A stretch of DNA of 64,000 nt from Nitrosovibrio sp. Nv6 (GCF_900110495.1 NZ_FODX01000005.1:62001-126000); one strand, 5' to 3'; shown: positions 8,401 through 18,167, counted from the stretch's first letter. The notes: generated by a model not told the origin, from the letters alone. Numbers and translations: made by a program.

Positions 8401-9146
8401 CGCGTGTTCTTCAACGCGGCTTCCAGCTCATCGCGGTCTCTGCCATGAATATGGCGCAGCCATTGGTCGCGCCGCGCGAGCATTTCAACGAGCAATGTTT
8501 CGACCCGTGCCACGTCGTTATCGAGATGTTCCAGCAAGCGCTGCATATTCTGCGCCTGGGCGTCTCCCCCCTCGACCAGATCGATGGTTGCACGCGCCGC
8601 TTGAAGGTATAAATCGGACGCGTCCTCGACGGTTTCCGGCTGTGAGCCGAACGCCGATAACATGGGCATCTGGCGCGTAAGCGAGGCGCATAATGAATCG
8701 AATGTTTGAATACGCAAACGTGCCGGATTATCGAGAATATGCCAGCCAGCGTGACTATCGCGCCGCAAGACTGCTTCAGCGAGCTCGCGAGTTAGTCTTC
8801 CATGCTCGGTCTCCTGTCCGGTTTGGGGTCTTACGGACGGATTAAATTTTTTGTCGGCCTGCGCAAGCGCCGCCATCAGACGTTCCCGCATCTCCGCAGC
8901 GGCTTTGCGCGTGAATGTAATCGCAATAATCTCTTCCGGCTCTTCGACAGTCGCAAGCAGCGTGAGATAGCGCTGAATCAGAAGGCCGGTTTTGCCCGAT
9001 CCGGCTGGCGCCTGAACAATAAAAGAACGCGTGGGATCGAGGGCACGGCGGCGCTCATCAAAGTCCGGCACGATGTCGGACGCAAGGTCAGGCGCAAGTT
9101 CAGCCGTAGGAACCGGCGTATTCAGCATGGACGAGGCGTTGCTCAC
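5475..9146 (-). CDS. AddA-like UvrD/RecB-family helicase-nuclease
   Basis: A 1223-residue ATP-dependent 3'-5' DNA helicase with a C-terminal nuclease, expected to process double-strand breaks for RecA-dependent recombination. Visible motifs are Walker A (APAGSGKT, residues 46-53), motif Ia (ITFTRKAAAEMR), Walker B LLIDEFQDTS (449-458), a NFRSQRGIV motif, the late helicase motif around MTIHKAKGLEFDCVI and the VAATRARQRL motif. A RecB-type nuclease domain lies at the end, with DLVID, VVDYKTS (Asp at about 1163) and the QLDRY element. Its start ATG overlaps the stop of the AddB-like gene by 4 bp, so the two subunits are translationally coupled. The pair most resembles AddAB rather than RecBCD because the partner is a second PD-(D/E)XK protein and no recC or recD is present here. 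Confidence 0.92.
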   Translation of the reverse strand: MSNASSMLNTPVPTAELAPDLASDIVPDFDERRRALDPTRSFIVQAPAGSGKTGLLIQRYLTLLATVEEPEEIIAITFTRKAAAEMRERLMAALAQADKKFNPSVRPQTGQETEHGRLTRELAEAVLRRDSHAGWHILDNPARLRIQTFDSLCASLTRQMPMLSAFGSQPETVEDASDLYLQAARATIDLVEGGDAQAQNMQRLLEHLDNDVARVETLLVEMLARRDQWLRHIHGRDRDELEAALKNTRQDALKRLCTSYPASMQDETVEIVQYVADNLADNDRGSAFAGYEQFGRLSRMPGDGEQDVGCWHAIAELLLTKDGSWRKQHTVRDGFPPGKAKASKDIAKVWKDRACALVSLLSANDEGALRQALHEVRLLPPPAYTEKQWEVLGAITQLLPLAAGQLKLVFQSCNKVDFTEVAQGALRALGESEMPTDLALALDYRIRHLLIDEFQDTSISQYELVAKLTAGWESEDGRSLLAVGDPMQSIYRFREAEVGLFLRARAGGIGNVILHPVSLSTNFRSQRGIVDWVNDTFAEVMPERENISIGAVRYTPSIAMHSLLDGAAVSVHPFFDDDHAAEAVKVVEIAMQARNADPSSTTAILVRNRSHLNQIVPRLKETGIRFRAIEIEGLGNRQVVQDLLALTRALAHPADRVAWLALLRAPWCGLTLLDMHALASTQAEPASDDTDDVAAVNAAGSGGESTRGESTAGAGNRTVWELINDDACTARISSDGHARLLRVREVLKVCMANRCRQSLRSTVEAAWLALGGPACLNDATDSEDAAAYLDYLEAYENTGRVLSLAALEEGLARLFALPDVKADETLQIMTIHKAKGLEFDCVIVPGLGRSSRSNDKKLFMWMEHLRGESLAGEREGENEGKDLLLAPIQETGADADRIYSWLEKLDDEKADLEDGRLLYVAATRARQRLHLLGSAGIAHGQEGGFELKPPARKTLLSKIWPVVEPVYAEAAARAISSDMSIANTDGKEDGNEDGSAQRKGREYMIDQSLRRLVSDWALPVAPPPVQWKAEVKIAPAQGDVEYSWAGETARLIGNVVHRWLQRIAEDGVANWNVERIQVLRDTFRRQLLACGMVNNGSDMDAAIKRVMTALVHAVSDPRGQWLLGPQQDARSELRMTTIVGGEYMDLVIDRTFRDADGRRWVVDYKTSSHEGADLEGFLSREQERYRIQLDRYAALMRMLDGRPVRRGLYFPLLKGWREWGDEE

Positions 9147-11908
9147 CCCCCGCCTCCCTGCTCTGTAAACTCGCCCCCTGCCCGTTCATGAATCCGGCAG
9201 AGCGACCGCACGTCACAGTTGCGGCAGGTATGTGGATATTTCTTGGGATCGACTTTCGCATGGCCCGCAATGAAATCGACAGCGAGGCGCTCAAGCGTCG
9301 CGCCCCAGGCTGCGACGAGGCCCTCCCATGAGCCGTATGCATCGCCGTGGCGTGACTCTGAAAACGCCTTGGCGCCGGGCAGCAGATCGCTGTCGCGCAC
9401 AAGCAGAGTGAACCGCATCTCGCCTGTCTTGACCTGCGCAAATGCGACTGCCACGGCATCCGGCTCGGCAGCTACAAGATACAGGGGCAATTGCGGTTCC
9501 TCCGGACGATCGCCAAGCATGGTGCTCACCGATGGAGCCCGCGTCTTGTAATCGATAACAAGGCGGCGCCCGTCACCGAGTTCATCTACCCGGTCGAGCC
9601 GGGTCGCCAATGCAAGCCCGCCTATGTCGATGTTGCGTTTGTCTTCAATCGCCACGACCGTGAAGTCATCGCGCTTTTTGTCTTCGTTGAGCCATTCCCG
9701 CCCTAGGCGCATCAGGCGCCGTTGCTCAATCGCTGCTAAACGTCCTATAGCTGGACGATCGCGCTGAATGCGTGCGACTGCGGCTTCCGCGGCACGCATA
9801 AGTACCGCTTCAAGGTCTTCATCACTGATGGTATCGAGCGCACTTCTGGTCTTGAGTCGGCCCCATGCCTGGGCGAGTACATGATGCACCAATGTGCCGC
9901 GCTCCATTGCATCCAGTCCCGGGCGAGGCGCTCTAACGCCTTCCGCGCCCAATCGATGCACCGCCAATGCTCGAAATGGGCAGACCGCCTGATCTCTTAT
10001 CACCGCCATGCCGCCCGTAACGCCTTTGGCACTGTCCATACGCATCGGTGGCGCTTCGTCATCTCTCAAGCGCTCAAGCCGGCGTGCATCATGGATAAAA
10101 TCATGGTGGCTGGCATAATCAGGCAACACAAGCTTGCAAACAACAATATCCGCTATCAACGGGCTGGGCGAGAGTTCGCGCGTATCGTGGTCGCCGCCAT
10201 GCCGCGGATGACTCAAAATAACCTCTTTCGCCGCCGTCAGCCATGCGTCAGTGAGCCGGCGCGCGAGTTCGAGAGACGAATCCGCCGAGCCTTGGGGTAA
10301 CCGCTCGGCTCGTTGTAGTTCGATTGGCAGAAACGGATTCGGTCGTGGCTGCGGCGGCCATGCTTCATCAGATAACCCCATAACCCAAAGATGATCGAAC
10401 GCCATGCCCGCGGCCTCGAAAACCCCCAGTATCTGGATGGGAACATCCGGCGTCTCGGGTTGAAACAGCGTATCGGCCGCCATATGGCGCAAGCGCGACA
10501 ACGCTTCGCCGTAGCCGGTATGTTGCATGACGTTGTCAATGACAGCGAAATCGGCAAGCACTTCCTGCCACTTTTTGACTGTCTGATATTCAACTGAATC
10601 CAGGTCGCGCTCGCCGGGAAAACCTACGATCCGGAGGACTTCCAAAATCGCTCTGGCCAGCATTGAGGGCGCTTGTGAACCGAGCAGCTTCGTCTTGCGA
10701 AATTCGTCATAAACAGACAAGCGGCTCACAAGGACCGGACAGTTTGTACTGCCCGGTTCACGCTCGATCAGGGCGAGCAATCGTTCGAGCGTAATCATGG
10801 GCGCCGCGCGTTTGCGTAGCTGGGCGTCGAGCCGGGCACGATGGATCATCTCGGTCTCGCCACCTCCGATGAAAGGTGAGCGGAGCAAAATGCTTGCGCG
10901 TTCAAACTCGATTTCCCCCGCACCCAGTTCGAGTATGAGGAACGCGGCGTTTACCAGAGGATACGAGGTCAGAGCCAAACCCAGCGATGCATTGAACGGT
11001 GGAATGCGCCCTGCCGTACCTGGTAATGATCGCTGAACGTCCGGCTCCATCACGGAGTTGAATATCCGCATGATCGTACTTCGATGCTCTGAAAATCCTG
11101 GAACCACGACACCGATGCGAACCTGGCCGTCGGCTTCGATTCGCTCTCGTGCCCATACTGCCGCATGGTAAATCTCCTCGCTGCGGTCATCATATGCCAC
11201 ACGCCGGATGGGGTTGCTCGACTCGGGTGGCGATGCGCCCTGAGACGGCGGAGCAAGCATTACTTCACAACCATACTCCTCGAGCTTGATCAGTAACGCT
11301 GCCAACTGGGGTGTGACAATATCGAAACCGTAGCAAATCAGGCGCTTCGGTTTGCTCACTTCCGGATACTGGCATAACTCCGATACCAGATCGTGAAGCC
11401 GCGCGCGGTCGATCTGGCGCGCTCGGGCGGTTATTTGCTCGTAAAATTGCGACCAATCACGAAATGCTCTGCCATCTTCGTTCAGCGGAAAGTTCCTGAG
11501 TCGTGGAATGAGGTTCCAAGCGTGAGCGAGCTGCCACGCTTCCCGGGCAAGCCGCGCGGCTTCCGCAACAGAATGCAGGACCGCGCCCGCTGCCGAATGG
11601 GAAATGGCCTTCTCCCACAACACCTGCTCCTGAGCAGGCGTAAGCAGAATGGGTAAATGAGGCGCTCCATCGGAGTAAAGCGCGTCCTCGTAGAGACGTT
11701 CGACGAATGCGGTGACCGGCAGAATATCCGCGGAATCCCAGACAGATACTCCCTTGACAGTCTGAACCCTGTCGAACTCGCGCTTCAGTGCTGTCGCGAG
11801 CCGACGGTTGGGAGTAACAATCGTCATGACATCGATTTTTATACCGAGGTCATAGTCCGCAAGAATCTCACTGAGAAGAATTTGTGGAAAATTCAGAATG
11901 GGTGACAT
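9143..11908 (-). CDS. AddB-like PD-(D/E)XK nuclease subunit with probable Fe-S cluster
   Basis: A 921-residue protein that should form a heterodimer with the AddA-like helicase. The N-terminus (MTIVTPNRRLATALKREF) resembles an inactivated helicase fold. The C-terminal third is a nuclease with LVIDYKTRA and QLPLYLVA. Four cysteines arranged as in the AddB iron-staple flank the nuclease: one in QAVCPFRALA and three in HTCRNCDVRSLC (C-x2-C-x5-C). By analogy with AddB these would bind a 4Fe-4S cluster. The low-similarity middle part is typical of the family. It lies 25 bp downstream of fdxA and overlaps the next gene by 4 bp. The assignment to the AddB group is firm at fold level; exact orthology is inferred. 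Confidence 0.88.
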   Translation of the reverse strand: MSPILNFPQILLSEILADYDLGIKIDVMTIVTPNRRLATALKREFDRVQTVKGVSVWDSADILPVTAFVERLYEDALYSDGAPHLPILLTPAQEQVLWEKAISHSAAGAVLHSVAEAARLAREAWQLAHAWNLIPRLRNFPLNEDGRAFRDWSQFYEQITARARQIDRARLHDLVSELCQYPEVSKPKRLICYGFDIVTPQLAALLIKLEEYGCEVMLAPPSQGASPPESSNPIRRVAYDDRSEEIYHAAVWARERIEADGQVRIGVVVPGFSEHRSTIMRIFNSVMEPDVQRSLPGTAGRIPPFNASLGLALTSYPLVNAAFLILELGAGEIEFERASILLRSPFIGGGETEMIHRARLDAQLRKRAAPMITLERLLALIEREPGSTNCPVLVSRLSVYDEFRKTKLLGSQAPSMLARAILEVLRIVGFPGERDLDSVEYQTVKKWQEVLADFAVIDNVMQHTGYGEALSRLRHMAADTLFQPETPDVPIQILGVFEAAGMAFDHLWVMGLSDEAWPPQPRPNPFLPIELQRAERLPQGSADSSLELARRLTDAWLTAAKEVILSHPRHGGDHDTRELSPSPLIADIVVCKLVLPDYASHHDFIHDARRLERLRDDEAPPMRMDSAKGVTGGMAVIRDQAVCPFRALAVHRLGAEGVRAPRPGLDAMERGTLVHHVLAQAWGRLKTRSALDTISDEDLEAVLMRAAEAAVARIQRDRPAIGRLAAIEQRRLMRLGREWLNEDKKRDDFTVVAIEDKRNIDIGGLALATRLDRVDELGDGRRLVIDYKTRAPSVSTMLGDRPEEPQLPLYLVAAEPDAVAVAFAQVKTGEMRFTLLVRDSDLLPGAKAFSESRHGDAYGSWEGLVAAWGATLERLAVDFIAGHAKVDPKKYPHTCRNCDVRSLCRIHERAGGEFTEQGGGG

Positions 11909-11933
11909 GCGGCAAAAAGCGACCGCTGCCGGA

Positions 11934-12257
11934 TCAGCGTTCGAGTTTGTCCAGTTTTTCTGTTACCTTTGCCCAGTCGTCCGCATCTGCCAACGCGTCC
12001 TTTTTCTCAATAATGGGTTTCCAGGCTTTGGATAATTCGGCGTTCAGTGCAGTGAAATGCTGTTGATCCGTGGGCACATCGTCCTCGGAGAAAATTGCCT
12101 CCACTGGGCACTCAGCCACGCATAAAGTACAATCTATGCATTCGTCCGGATCAATCACCAAAAAATTGGGCCCTTCGCGAAAGCAATCCACCGGGCACAC
12201 ATCCACGCAATCTGTGTATTTGCATTTAATACAACTTTCGGTTACTACATAGGTCAT
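11934..12257 (-). CDS. Ferredoxin FdxA, 7Fe-8S type
   Basis: A 107-residue soluble electron carrier. The N-terminal cysteine set C-x7-C-x3-CP ([17 protein letters not shown]) and the second set [15 protein letters not shown] are those of bacterial 7Fe-8S ferredoxins with one 3Fe-4S and one 4Fe-4S cluster, followed by the usual C-terminal helical tail ending EKLDKLER. The start is the ATG at 12257, preceded by AAGGA at suitable distance. A longer in-frame extension exists but lacks homology and exceeds the family length. It is the first gene of the closely spaced minus-strand string that continues with the AddB- and AddA-like genes. A physiological partner cannot be read from the sequence. Confidence 0.95.
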   Translation of the reverse strand: MTYVVTESCIKCKYTDCVDVCPVDCFREGPNFLVIDPDECIDCTLCVAECPVEAIFSEDDVPTDQQHFTALNAELSKAWKPIIEKKDALADADDWAKVTEKLDKLER

Positions 12258-12439
12258 GATGGATCCTTGCTGGGCTCTTTTGAGAATTCTCAATTTTACC
12301 AGAAATTTTACGAACGCCGCTATAACTCTACAACCCAAACCAGGCTGCCAGTATGGGTTTGAGCCGAAAATCAGGCTTGAATAGGAACACCGGAACTCTA
12401 GCCATACAATGATGACGTCCCGTATCGCCTTGATCCTGC

Positions 12440-14524
12440 TTACTGCATTGCGCGGCTCGTGTATGCAATTCTGCCTGTTGCCGCCGCGCTGTCGGCAATT
12501 ATCCCGGCACGGCGTTTTGCTTTTGGATTAATTGCCAAAGAAATAAACACTTCCCCAGCCATCACCGGCCACTCCAGTATCAGCGTCACAGCCTGCATGA
12601 TTTTTTCGAAGCCCTCCTCCGACTGCGAAACGGAATAACAGGGTTGCGCCCTTAATTCCACCGGAGATGAAACTTTCAGCTCAATACTCCCCGCCAGTGC
12701 ATCGTCTTCCAGTGTTATGCCGGTCATGGCGAATAATTCAAGCGGCTCACCGAAACCACAAGGAATTTCATCCTGATAAATATAGCGCCCGCTCCAGCCG
12801 TCACAACTCGGCATGGCCAGATTGATCTCGGTACTGAATATGCCTTGGGCTTCGTCTGCGAAAAGATACGACACTTGCAGCTGATTATCTGCAAGCCCGA
12901 TGCTCTTTTTTACGTGAAGCGAAAATGCTTCCGCCTGGCAAAGCATATCATCAGCGGCCAACGCTTCATGCTCATAGCTTATAAATCCCCCATTCAAACG
13001 GTCTACGAACAACCCCCGCGCATGGTCATCAGCCACTAAATCCAAGGCATCTATTTTATGCTTGAAACTGACTCGCTCGTGCGCCGAAGCGATACCGGTG
13101 CCGCCGTGCCCATGTGAGCCGTACACACTTTGATCAATTTTTTGATAATAATGTTCCGTCTGGCGCTGCAATGTATCGCCAAAATTATGCTTCAATACAT
13201 AGGAATCCAGTTCGCAAACACTGGCGCCCCCATCCAGCTTCAACACGGCCTGAATCACGCCGTTCTGTAAATACATTTCCTCCGTCCCGTCAAGATCGGT
13301 ATCTTCCAAAAATCGTGCCGGGCGCGGCCCGTACGCATCGAGCATCGCTTCCAGTTCCACAATTGCCCTGAATACCGCCCGGCGCAAATGGGGCAAATAC
13401 AAGCCCCCGAACAAACCGTGCCAGTATGCATCATTGGCCTGGGACTCATAGAGCTTATCCCTCATGGCGTTGCTCTGTTGTGGCTGTGGCAGCGATGCGA
13501 ACCGCGTGGAAAGGCCCAACATGCGTTTGTGCATCCAGTTGGATTCAGGATAACGAGAAAAGAAATTTTTCCAGATTCCGCCGCGCAGGAACGCCTTATT
13601 GTCCTCATACCATCCAGACGCCTTCCCCTGCCGCACCAGGTGCGCATAAATATTGGCGGGCTCGGCAGGGAGAGTCCATTCGTTCATTTCAATATAGGAA
13701 GTGGTTGGCAGATACACTACACCGCGGGTTCTTCCAGCAATATGGTAATCGCCGTAGTGCTGGGTGCGAATCATGGGCGAGGCCAGCACATTTTGAATAA
13801 AGCTCTCCAGCCAGCCTTTTCCATACACCCACTCGTAAGTCTCCGGCCAAATGCCAAATTTTTCGATATCATCAAAATAGACCGCCGCATTGCCATGTCC
13901 GGGGGCGCTGTTCCCAGCGAGAGACTCGATATAAGCTACCGCGTCCTCAGCCGGCGAAAACGGCAACCGGTAGCGCAATGCTTCGGAAATGGGAAACAGA
14001 TCGAGTTTACGTCCGTCCTCCTCGGTAGTGAAATAGCCGTCCAGTTCCGCCAGGGTTTTGCCGGCACAGAGAAAATGGTAATCGTCCACGATAACGTAGC
14101 GGATACCGCAATCCGCTAACGCCGGAACAACGGTTGTTTCCCACACGCGTTCCGTCAGCCACGCACCTCGCGGTCGTTGCCCCAGCTTCCTCTCCAGCTT
14201 ATCGGAAAACGTCTGGATCTGTCCGATCCGGTCACGATTGGGAATGGCCGCCAATACTGGCTCTGTATCCCCTGCACCAAATAGCTCGACCTGTCCGCGC
14301 GCCACCATTTTCCTCAGCAATGCCATGTCTTCGGGATAGTGATAAATCAGATAGTCCAACAGCCATCCGGAAATATGCATTGCAAAACAGAATTCCGGGT
14401 AGCGATAAAGTGCTTGCAGGAAGGGTTTATAGCAGCGCATGTGGGCATCGGCAAGAACCTCTGGGAAGTTACCGACCGGCTGGTGAGCGTGAACGCCAAA
14501 AAGCAGCGAGATGGGCCGGGTCAT
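12440..14524 (-). CDS. GH57 4-alpha-glucanotransferase (amylomaltase-like, DUF1925/DUF1926 type)
   Basis: A 694-residue cytoplasmic glycoside hydrolase family 57 enzyme that probably transfers or cleaves alpha-1,4-glucan chains in glycogen turnover. The N-terminal (beta/alpha)7 catalytic domain starts with [17 protein letters not shown]. The nucleophile glutamate lies in AWLTERVWE and the acid/base aspartate in [18 protein letters not shown]. The C-terminal region with [14 protein letters not shown] and the late beta-rich part fit the DUF1925/DUF1926 domains of 4-alpha-glucanotransferases. The start is the ATG at 14524 with GAGGGG before it, ten codons inside the longest frame. A 17-bp palindrome lies about 140 bp upstream. 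Hydrolytic alpha-amylase activity cannot be excluded. Confidence 0.9.
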   Translation of the reverse strand: MTRPISLLFGVHAHQPVGNFPEVLADAHMRCYKPFLQALYRYPEFCFAMHISGWLLDYLIYHYPEDMALLRKMVARGQVELFGAGDTEPVLAAIPNRDRIGQIQTFSDKLERKLGQRPRGAWLTERVWETTVVPALADCGIRYVIVDDYHFLCAGKTLAELDGYFTTEEDGRKLDLFPISEALRYRLPFSPAEDAVAYIESLAGNSAPGHGNAAVYFDDIEKFGIWPETYEWVYGKGWLESFIQNVLASPMIRTQHYGDYHIAGRTRGVVYLPTTSYIEMNEWTLPAEPANIYAHLVRQGKASGWYEDNKAFLRGGIWKNFFSRYPESNWMHKRMLGLSTRFASLPQPQQSNAMRDKLYESQANDAYWHGLFGGLYLPHLRRAVFRAIVELEAMLDAYGPRPARFLEDTDLDGTEEMYLQNGVIQAVLKLDGGASVCELDSYVLKHNFGDTLQRQTEHYYQKIDQSVYGSHGHGGTGIASAHERVSFKHKIDALDLVADDHARGLFVDRLNGGFISYEHEALAADDMLCQAEAFSLHVKKSIGLADNQLQVSYLFADEAQGIFSTEINLAMPSCDGWSGRYIYQDEIPCGFGEPLELFAMTGITLEDDALAGSIELKVSSPVELRAQPCYSVSQSEEGFEKIMQAVTLILEWPVMAGEVFISLAINPKAKRRAGIIADSAAATGRIAYTSRAMQ

Positions 14525-14819
14525 CGATACCCCTCGAGAAAAAAACTTAGCCAAGAATTTGCGCAGATCCCAACCAACATAACGTCGGCGCCGATCAAGC
14601 GAACCGCATCATAGCTATATCCCTCTCGTCACGAAACGGCCATTTCAGCGAGAGAGATGTGGCCGAAACCGTTTCGGCTTGCTTAAGCAATAAAGATATC
14701 AGTTGGAAAATAGTCAGTCGGGGCTGATAAGCGCCATTTGGGATCCTGAATAAATCCCTAAACCCCTGTAGCGCTCATTTGCCCGCCGGACAGCAAAATT
14801 ACGAATGCTCAGAAGTTCG
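14525..14819. other. Intergenic region between the two GH57 genes
   Basis: No gene is visible in these 295 bp. They separate the two GH57 genes and carry the palindrome described separately, so the downstream gene probably has its own promoter here. I could not fix a -10/-35 pair with confidence. Confidence 0.5.
14662..14678. promoter_or_regulatory. 17-bp palindrome upstream of the GH57 glucanotransferase gene (putative operator)
   Basis: GCCGAAAC (14662-14669) and GTTTCGGC (14671-14678) are exact inverted arms around a single C. A partial copy, ACGAAACGGCC, lies about 30 bp to the left. The GAAAC/GTTTC symmetry is similar in kind to LacI/GalR-family operators, which often control sugar and polyglucan genes. 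No regulator of that family is encoded in the window, so the role is inferred from position and symmetry. Confidence 0.45.
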
Positions 14820-16520
14820 CTACGAAGCGCGCCGCATGGCGCCACCCAACTCATGAGCGTCTCCACCCTGGCTGATAGGTTCGCGTACGGTTTCGGGTAC
14901 CGGCAATTTCAGCAGGCCGTATAGATTAGCCAGATTATCGCGGAACAACTGGTCGAAACTCGATACCACATATGGCGGATTATAATCGCCTAGCCACCAG
15001 AACCAGTCAGAGCTTTCGCAGGAAGCCAGCTGCCGCTCGGCTTTAGCCTTTTCCTCATCAGTCAGACGGCCGCTTTGCATAACAAGGTCATAACTGTGCT
15101 TGGCCGCACAGAGCAGATCCCAGGCGCAATTTTTGTCCCGATCGCCTATCCAGGTGGAAAATGATCCGTATACCCAACTGCCCGCCGCCAGTACCGGCAA
15201 AGTGACAACGTCGACTTGCTTTGCGGTGGCAAGATAGTCCTGATAAGTGGTAACCCGGATCGAATCGTGGTTTTCGAGAATTTCATAAAGATCGTTGAGA
15301 AAATAATATCCGTTGTAGGGGTAATATTCCCAGGCATTTTCGCCATCGAGGATTACGCTCACCACCGGATTCTCACCCGGAGTCGCATTACGGCCAATGT
15401 CCTCGAGAGAGTGCACCAAATGCTCCGCAGCGTCACGCCCAAACCATTTCGAGTATTCGAAGCCGATCATGTCCGACAATTTCTCGTCGCGAAAGAAGCA
15501 TGTGACACCGCCGGCCCCGCCCTCTACCCGATATGGGCGGTAAAGATAGCGCCCTCGTTCAGGCAGGGGTTCGGGTGCATTCGACATTTGTAAGCTATTG
15601 GCCAGCACACCCTCCCCGCTGGCGCTCCATTGACAGCCGTGGTCGGCCAGAATTTCCAGTAATGGCGCGGAGATTGCGCCTTCCGCAGGCCATATCCCGC
15701 GGGGGGTAATACCAAAGCGGCGCACATGACTTTCGATGGCTGAATCCAACTGACGCGCCACACGGCTTTTTCCCCCCGGATAAATGGTTTCCATTGGCAA
15801 ATTCGAGCCGGGCTCGCTATCACGCGCGGACGAAAAATCGATCAACAGCGGCGCAAGCGGATGGTAATGCGGTGTGGTGGAAAGTTCGATCTGACCTGAT
15901 TCAGCCAGCTTGCGATAGCGGGGAATCAATCCCTGTATCAGTTCCCCAATCACATCGAGCAACTGCTTCCGATCGGCGTAGCTGAAACCCCTGCCTTGCG
16001 TCATCAGTCTCACCACGGCCTCATTGTCCCTACGCACGCTCTCACCGGTCCATGCAAGGTGGTACCAGACGAGCAGGTCCGACAAATACTGGCCTGAAAG
16101 ATAAGCCAGCTCGGCCTCGCCACGTTCCCGCAACGCCTCGTGCATATCGTGCAAGCGTTTATACGCGGGATAGGGCTGCATCATGGTCACATGATTGCTG
16201 CGGAAGCAACTGTCAAATGCTCGCAGACGATCTCTTGTGGAGACCTGTTCCAGATCGGGCGTGGCCAGCAAACGCAAGAGCGGATCCCGTAGTTGCCCCA
16301 TGGCGAACTGCGCCGCATAATCCTCCAGCTGATCCAGTAGCACCGGCACAAAATTAACCACCGCCTTCATGGAGGGATGTGCTTCCAAATGGGATACCAT
16401 GTCGCTGTAATCCTTGATGGCATGCAGATACACCCATGGCAGCATAAACTCGCCAGTTTCGTAATTGCGGTAATCCGGCTGGTGCATATGCCACAGCAGG
16501 ATAAAGTTCAATGGTTGCAT
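14820..16520 (-). CDS. GH57 family glycoside hydrolase (alpha-amylase/amylopullulanase-like)
   Basis: A 566-residue cytoplasmic GH57 enzyme distinct from its neighbour. The start NFILLWHMHQPDYRN gives the family H-x-HQP motif. The catalytic glutamate is expected in GIWPAEGAIS and the aspartate in VILDGENAWEYYPYNG. A helical C-terminal domain follows, containing SSDWFWWLGDYN and ending near PVPETVREP. Relatives are annotated as alpha-amylase, amylopullulanase or simply GH57; the exact substrate bond cannot be told from sequence. It lies 91 bp downstream of glgC on the same strand, so co-expression with ADP-glucose synthesis is likely. Its role may be trimming of glycogen or maltodextrins. No signal peptide, which fits intracellular glucan as substrate. 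Confidence 0.9.
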   Translation of the reverse strand: MQPLNFILLWHMHQPDYRNYETGEFMLPWVYLHAIKDYSDMVSHLEAHPSMKAVVNFVPVLLDQLEDYAAQFAMGQLRDPLLRLLATPDLEQVSTRDRLRAFDSCFRSNHVTMMQPYPAYKRLHDMHEALRERGEAELAYLSGQYLSDLLVWYHLAWTGESVRRDNEAVVRLMTQGRGFSYADRKQLLDVIGELIQGLIPRYRKLAESGQIELSTTPHYHPLAPLLIDFSSARDSEPGSNLPMETIYPGGKSRVARQLDSAIESHVRRFGITPRGIWPAEGAISAPLLEILADHGCQWSASGEGVLANSLQMSNAPEPLPERGRYLYRPYRVEGGAGGVTCFFRDEKLSDMIGFEYSKWFGRDAAEHLVHSLEDIGRNATPGENPVVSVILDGENAWEYYPYNGYYFLNDLYEILENHDSIRVTTYQDYLATAKQVDVVTLPVLAAGSWVYGSFSTWIGDRDKNCAWDLLCAAKHSYDLVMQSGRLTDEEKAKAERQLASCESSDWFWWLGDYNPPYVVSSFDQLFRDNLANLYGLLKLPVPETVREPISQGGDAHELGGAMRRAS

Positions 16521-16611
16521 TATCTTGACCTGATGGAAAGGAACTCTGAAAGCTCCGTGCGACTGCGACGCTCTTCGTTTATACCCTGGCTATCTTGCCG
16601 CCCCTCATTCC

Positions 16612-17889
16612 TCACCTGACATAATGTATTTTCTGTCCGAGCATTTCCGGAGTGATAAGAGTAATACCATTTTCAGTGACATGAAACTGCTTACGATCTT
16701 CTTCCGGGTCAAATCCCACGGTCAGACCAGGGGGAATCAAACAGTTCTTGTCCACCACTGCCCGTCTCAGTCGGACGTGCCGGCCGATATCCACATTGGG
16801 CAGTATCACCGAGTCTTCAATACTGCTATAGCTGCGTACCTGTACATTGGAAAACAATAAAGAACGGCGCACCGTTGACCCGCTGATGATGCAACCGCCG
16901 GAAACCATGGAGTCCAGTGCCTGGCCCCGCCGATCGTTGTCATCGAAAACAAACTTGGCGGGTGGCAGCTGTTCCTGATGAGTCCAGATCGGCCAGTCCT
17001 GATCATATAAGTTGAGATCAGGTGTGACGTGAGTAAGGTCGAGATTCGCCTCCCAATACGCATCAACCGTACCCACGTCCCGCCAGTATGGCACACCTGA
17101 CACCATGTTGACACAGCTGTCAAGAAATCGGTGAGCGAATACCCGGCGGCGAGGTACCAGATACGGAATCAAATCCTTCCCAAAATCATGCGACGAGTCT
17201 TTGTCATCATGGTCATGAATCAGCTGTTCGAACAGGAACGATGCTTTGAACACATAGATGCCCATGCTTGCAAGCGCGTACCCGGGCTTACCGGGTATGG
17301 AAGCAGCCGTGGCGGGCTTCTCCGCGAAACTGGTGACACGCAGATCCTCGTTCACGCTCATGATACCGAAAGCATTCACTGTCTCCAGGGGCACATCAAC
17401 GCATGCGACAGTCATGTCAGCGGATTTCTCAACGTGATCGGCCAGCAGCTTGCTATAGTCCATTTTGTAAACGTGATCGCCGCCCAGGATCAGCACGTAC
17501 TCCGGATTATGAACGCGAAGTATGTCGATATTCTGATACACCGCATCGGCGGTTCCCTGGTACCAGGTTTCCTCGATTCGCTGCTGAGCCGGCAGCAACT
17601 CAACAAATTCATGGAATCGCCCATCCAGGAAACCCCATCCATGCTGGATATGACTGATCAGACTCTGCGACTTGTACTGAGTAGCGACGCCAATACGGCG
17701 AATCCCGGAGTTAACGCAATTGGAAAGCGGAAAATCAATAATGCGGAATTTGCCGCCGAAGGGCACCGCGGGCTTTGCGCGCCAATCCGTTAACTGCCGC
17801 AAGCGGCTGCCGCGGCCGCCTGCCAGAATCATTGCTATCGAGTTACGCGTAATCTGACTGTGGAAGCGCAGGTCAGCCTCTCCTTTCAT
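16612..17889 (-). CDS. Glucose-1-phosphate adenylyltransferase (ADP-glucose pyrophosphorylase)
   Basis: A 425-residue enzyme making ADP-glucose from glucose-1-phosphate and ATP, the committed step of bacterial glycogen synthesis. The nucleotide-binding signature [20 protein letters not shown] is near residue 20-40, followed by [28 protein letters not shown] gives the catalytic aspartate region, and FAEKPA is the sugar-phosphate site. The C-terminal left-handed beta-helix carries [11 protein letters not shown]. The length is typical for proteobacterial GlgC. It is transcribed divergently from glgB across a region of about 284 bp, and the two GH57 genes lie downstream on the same strand. Confidence 0.96.
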   Translation of the reverse strand: MKGEADLRFHSQITRNSIAMILAGGRGSRLRQLTDWRAKPAVPFGGKFRIIDFPLSNCVNSGIRRIGVATQYKSQSLISHIQHGWGFLDGRFHEFVELLPAQQRIEETWYQGTADAVYQNIDILRVHNPEYVLILGGDHVYKMDYSKLLADHVEKSADMTVACVDVPLETVNAFGIMSVNEDLRVTSFAEKPATAASIPGKPGYALASMGIYVFKASFLFEQLIHDHDDKDSSHDFGKDLIPYLVPRRRVFAHRFLDSCVNMVSGVPYWRDVGTVDAYWEANLDLTHVTPDLNLYDQDWPIWTHQEQLPPAKFVFDDNDRRGQALDSMVSGGCIISGSTVRRSLLFSNVQVRSYSSIEDSVILPNVDIGRHVRLRRAVVDKNCLIPPGLTVGFDPEEDRKQFHVTENGITLITPEMLGQKIHYVR

Positions 17890-18161
17890 CTGGAAAACCC
17901 TTGAATAAGTCTTGCGTGGAGCGCTATTTCCGCTATTTCATTTGCCCTCAGAGCGGCAAATCGGATGATTATAATGCGCGAGGCGAAGATCGTAGCTTAC
18001 TATTGTACGACAAGGGATGCCAGGAAGTGCAACCCTTGAACGCGGGATATTGCCGCAACCTCAAGAAGCTTCCCGTTTCATCCCCATATCCGTGCAGTGC
18101 GATGTTTTCTACCGCCAGGTTTGATCATTCACGATCCTGCCCCCCTTGGCCTTGCGCGAGC

Positions 18162-18167
18162 TATAAT
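18162..18167 (+). promoter_or_regulatory. TATAAT hexamer directly before the glgB start
   Basis: A perfect -10 hexamer ends six bases before the chosen glgB ATG. I see no matching -35 at 16-18 bp; the region there is C-rich. If used, the mRNA would begin at or near the start codon. Confidence 0.25.
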
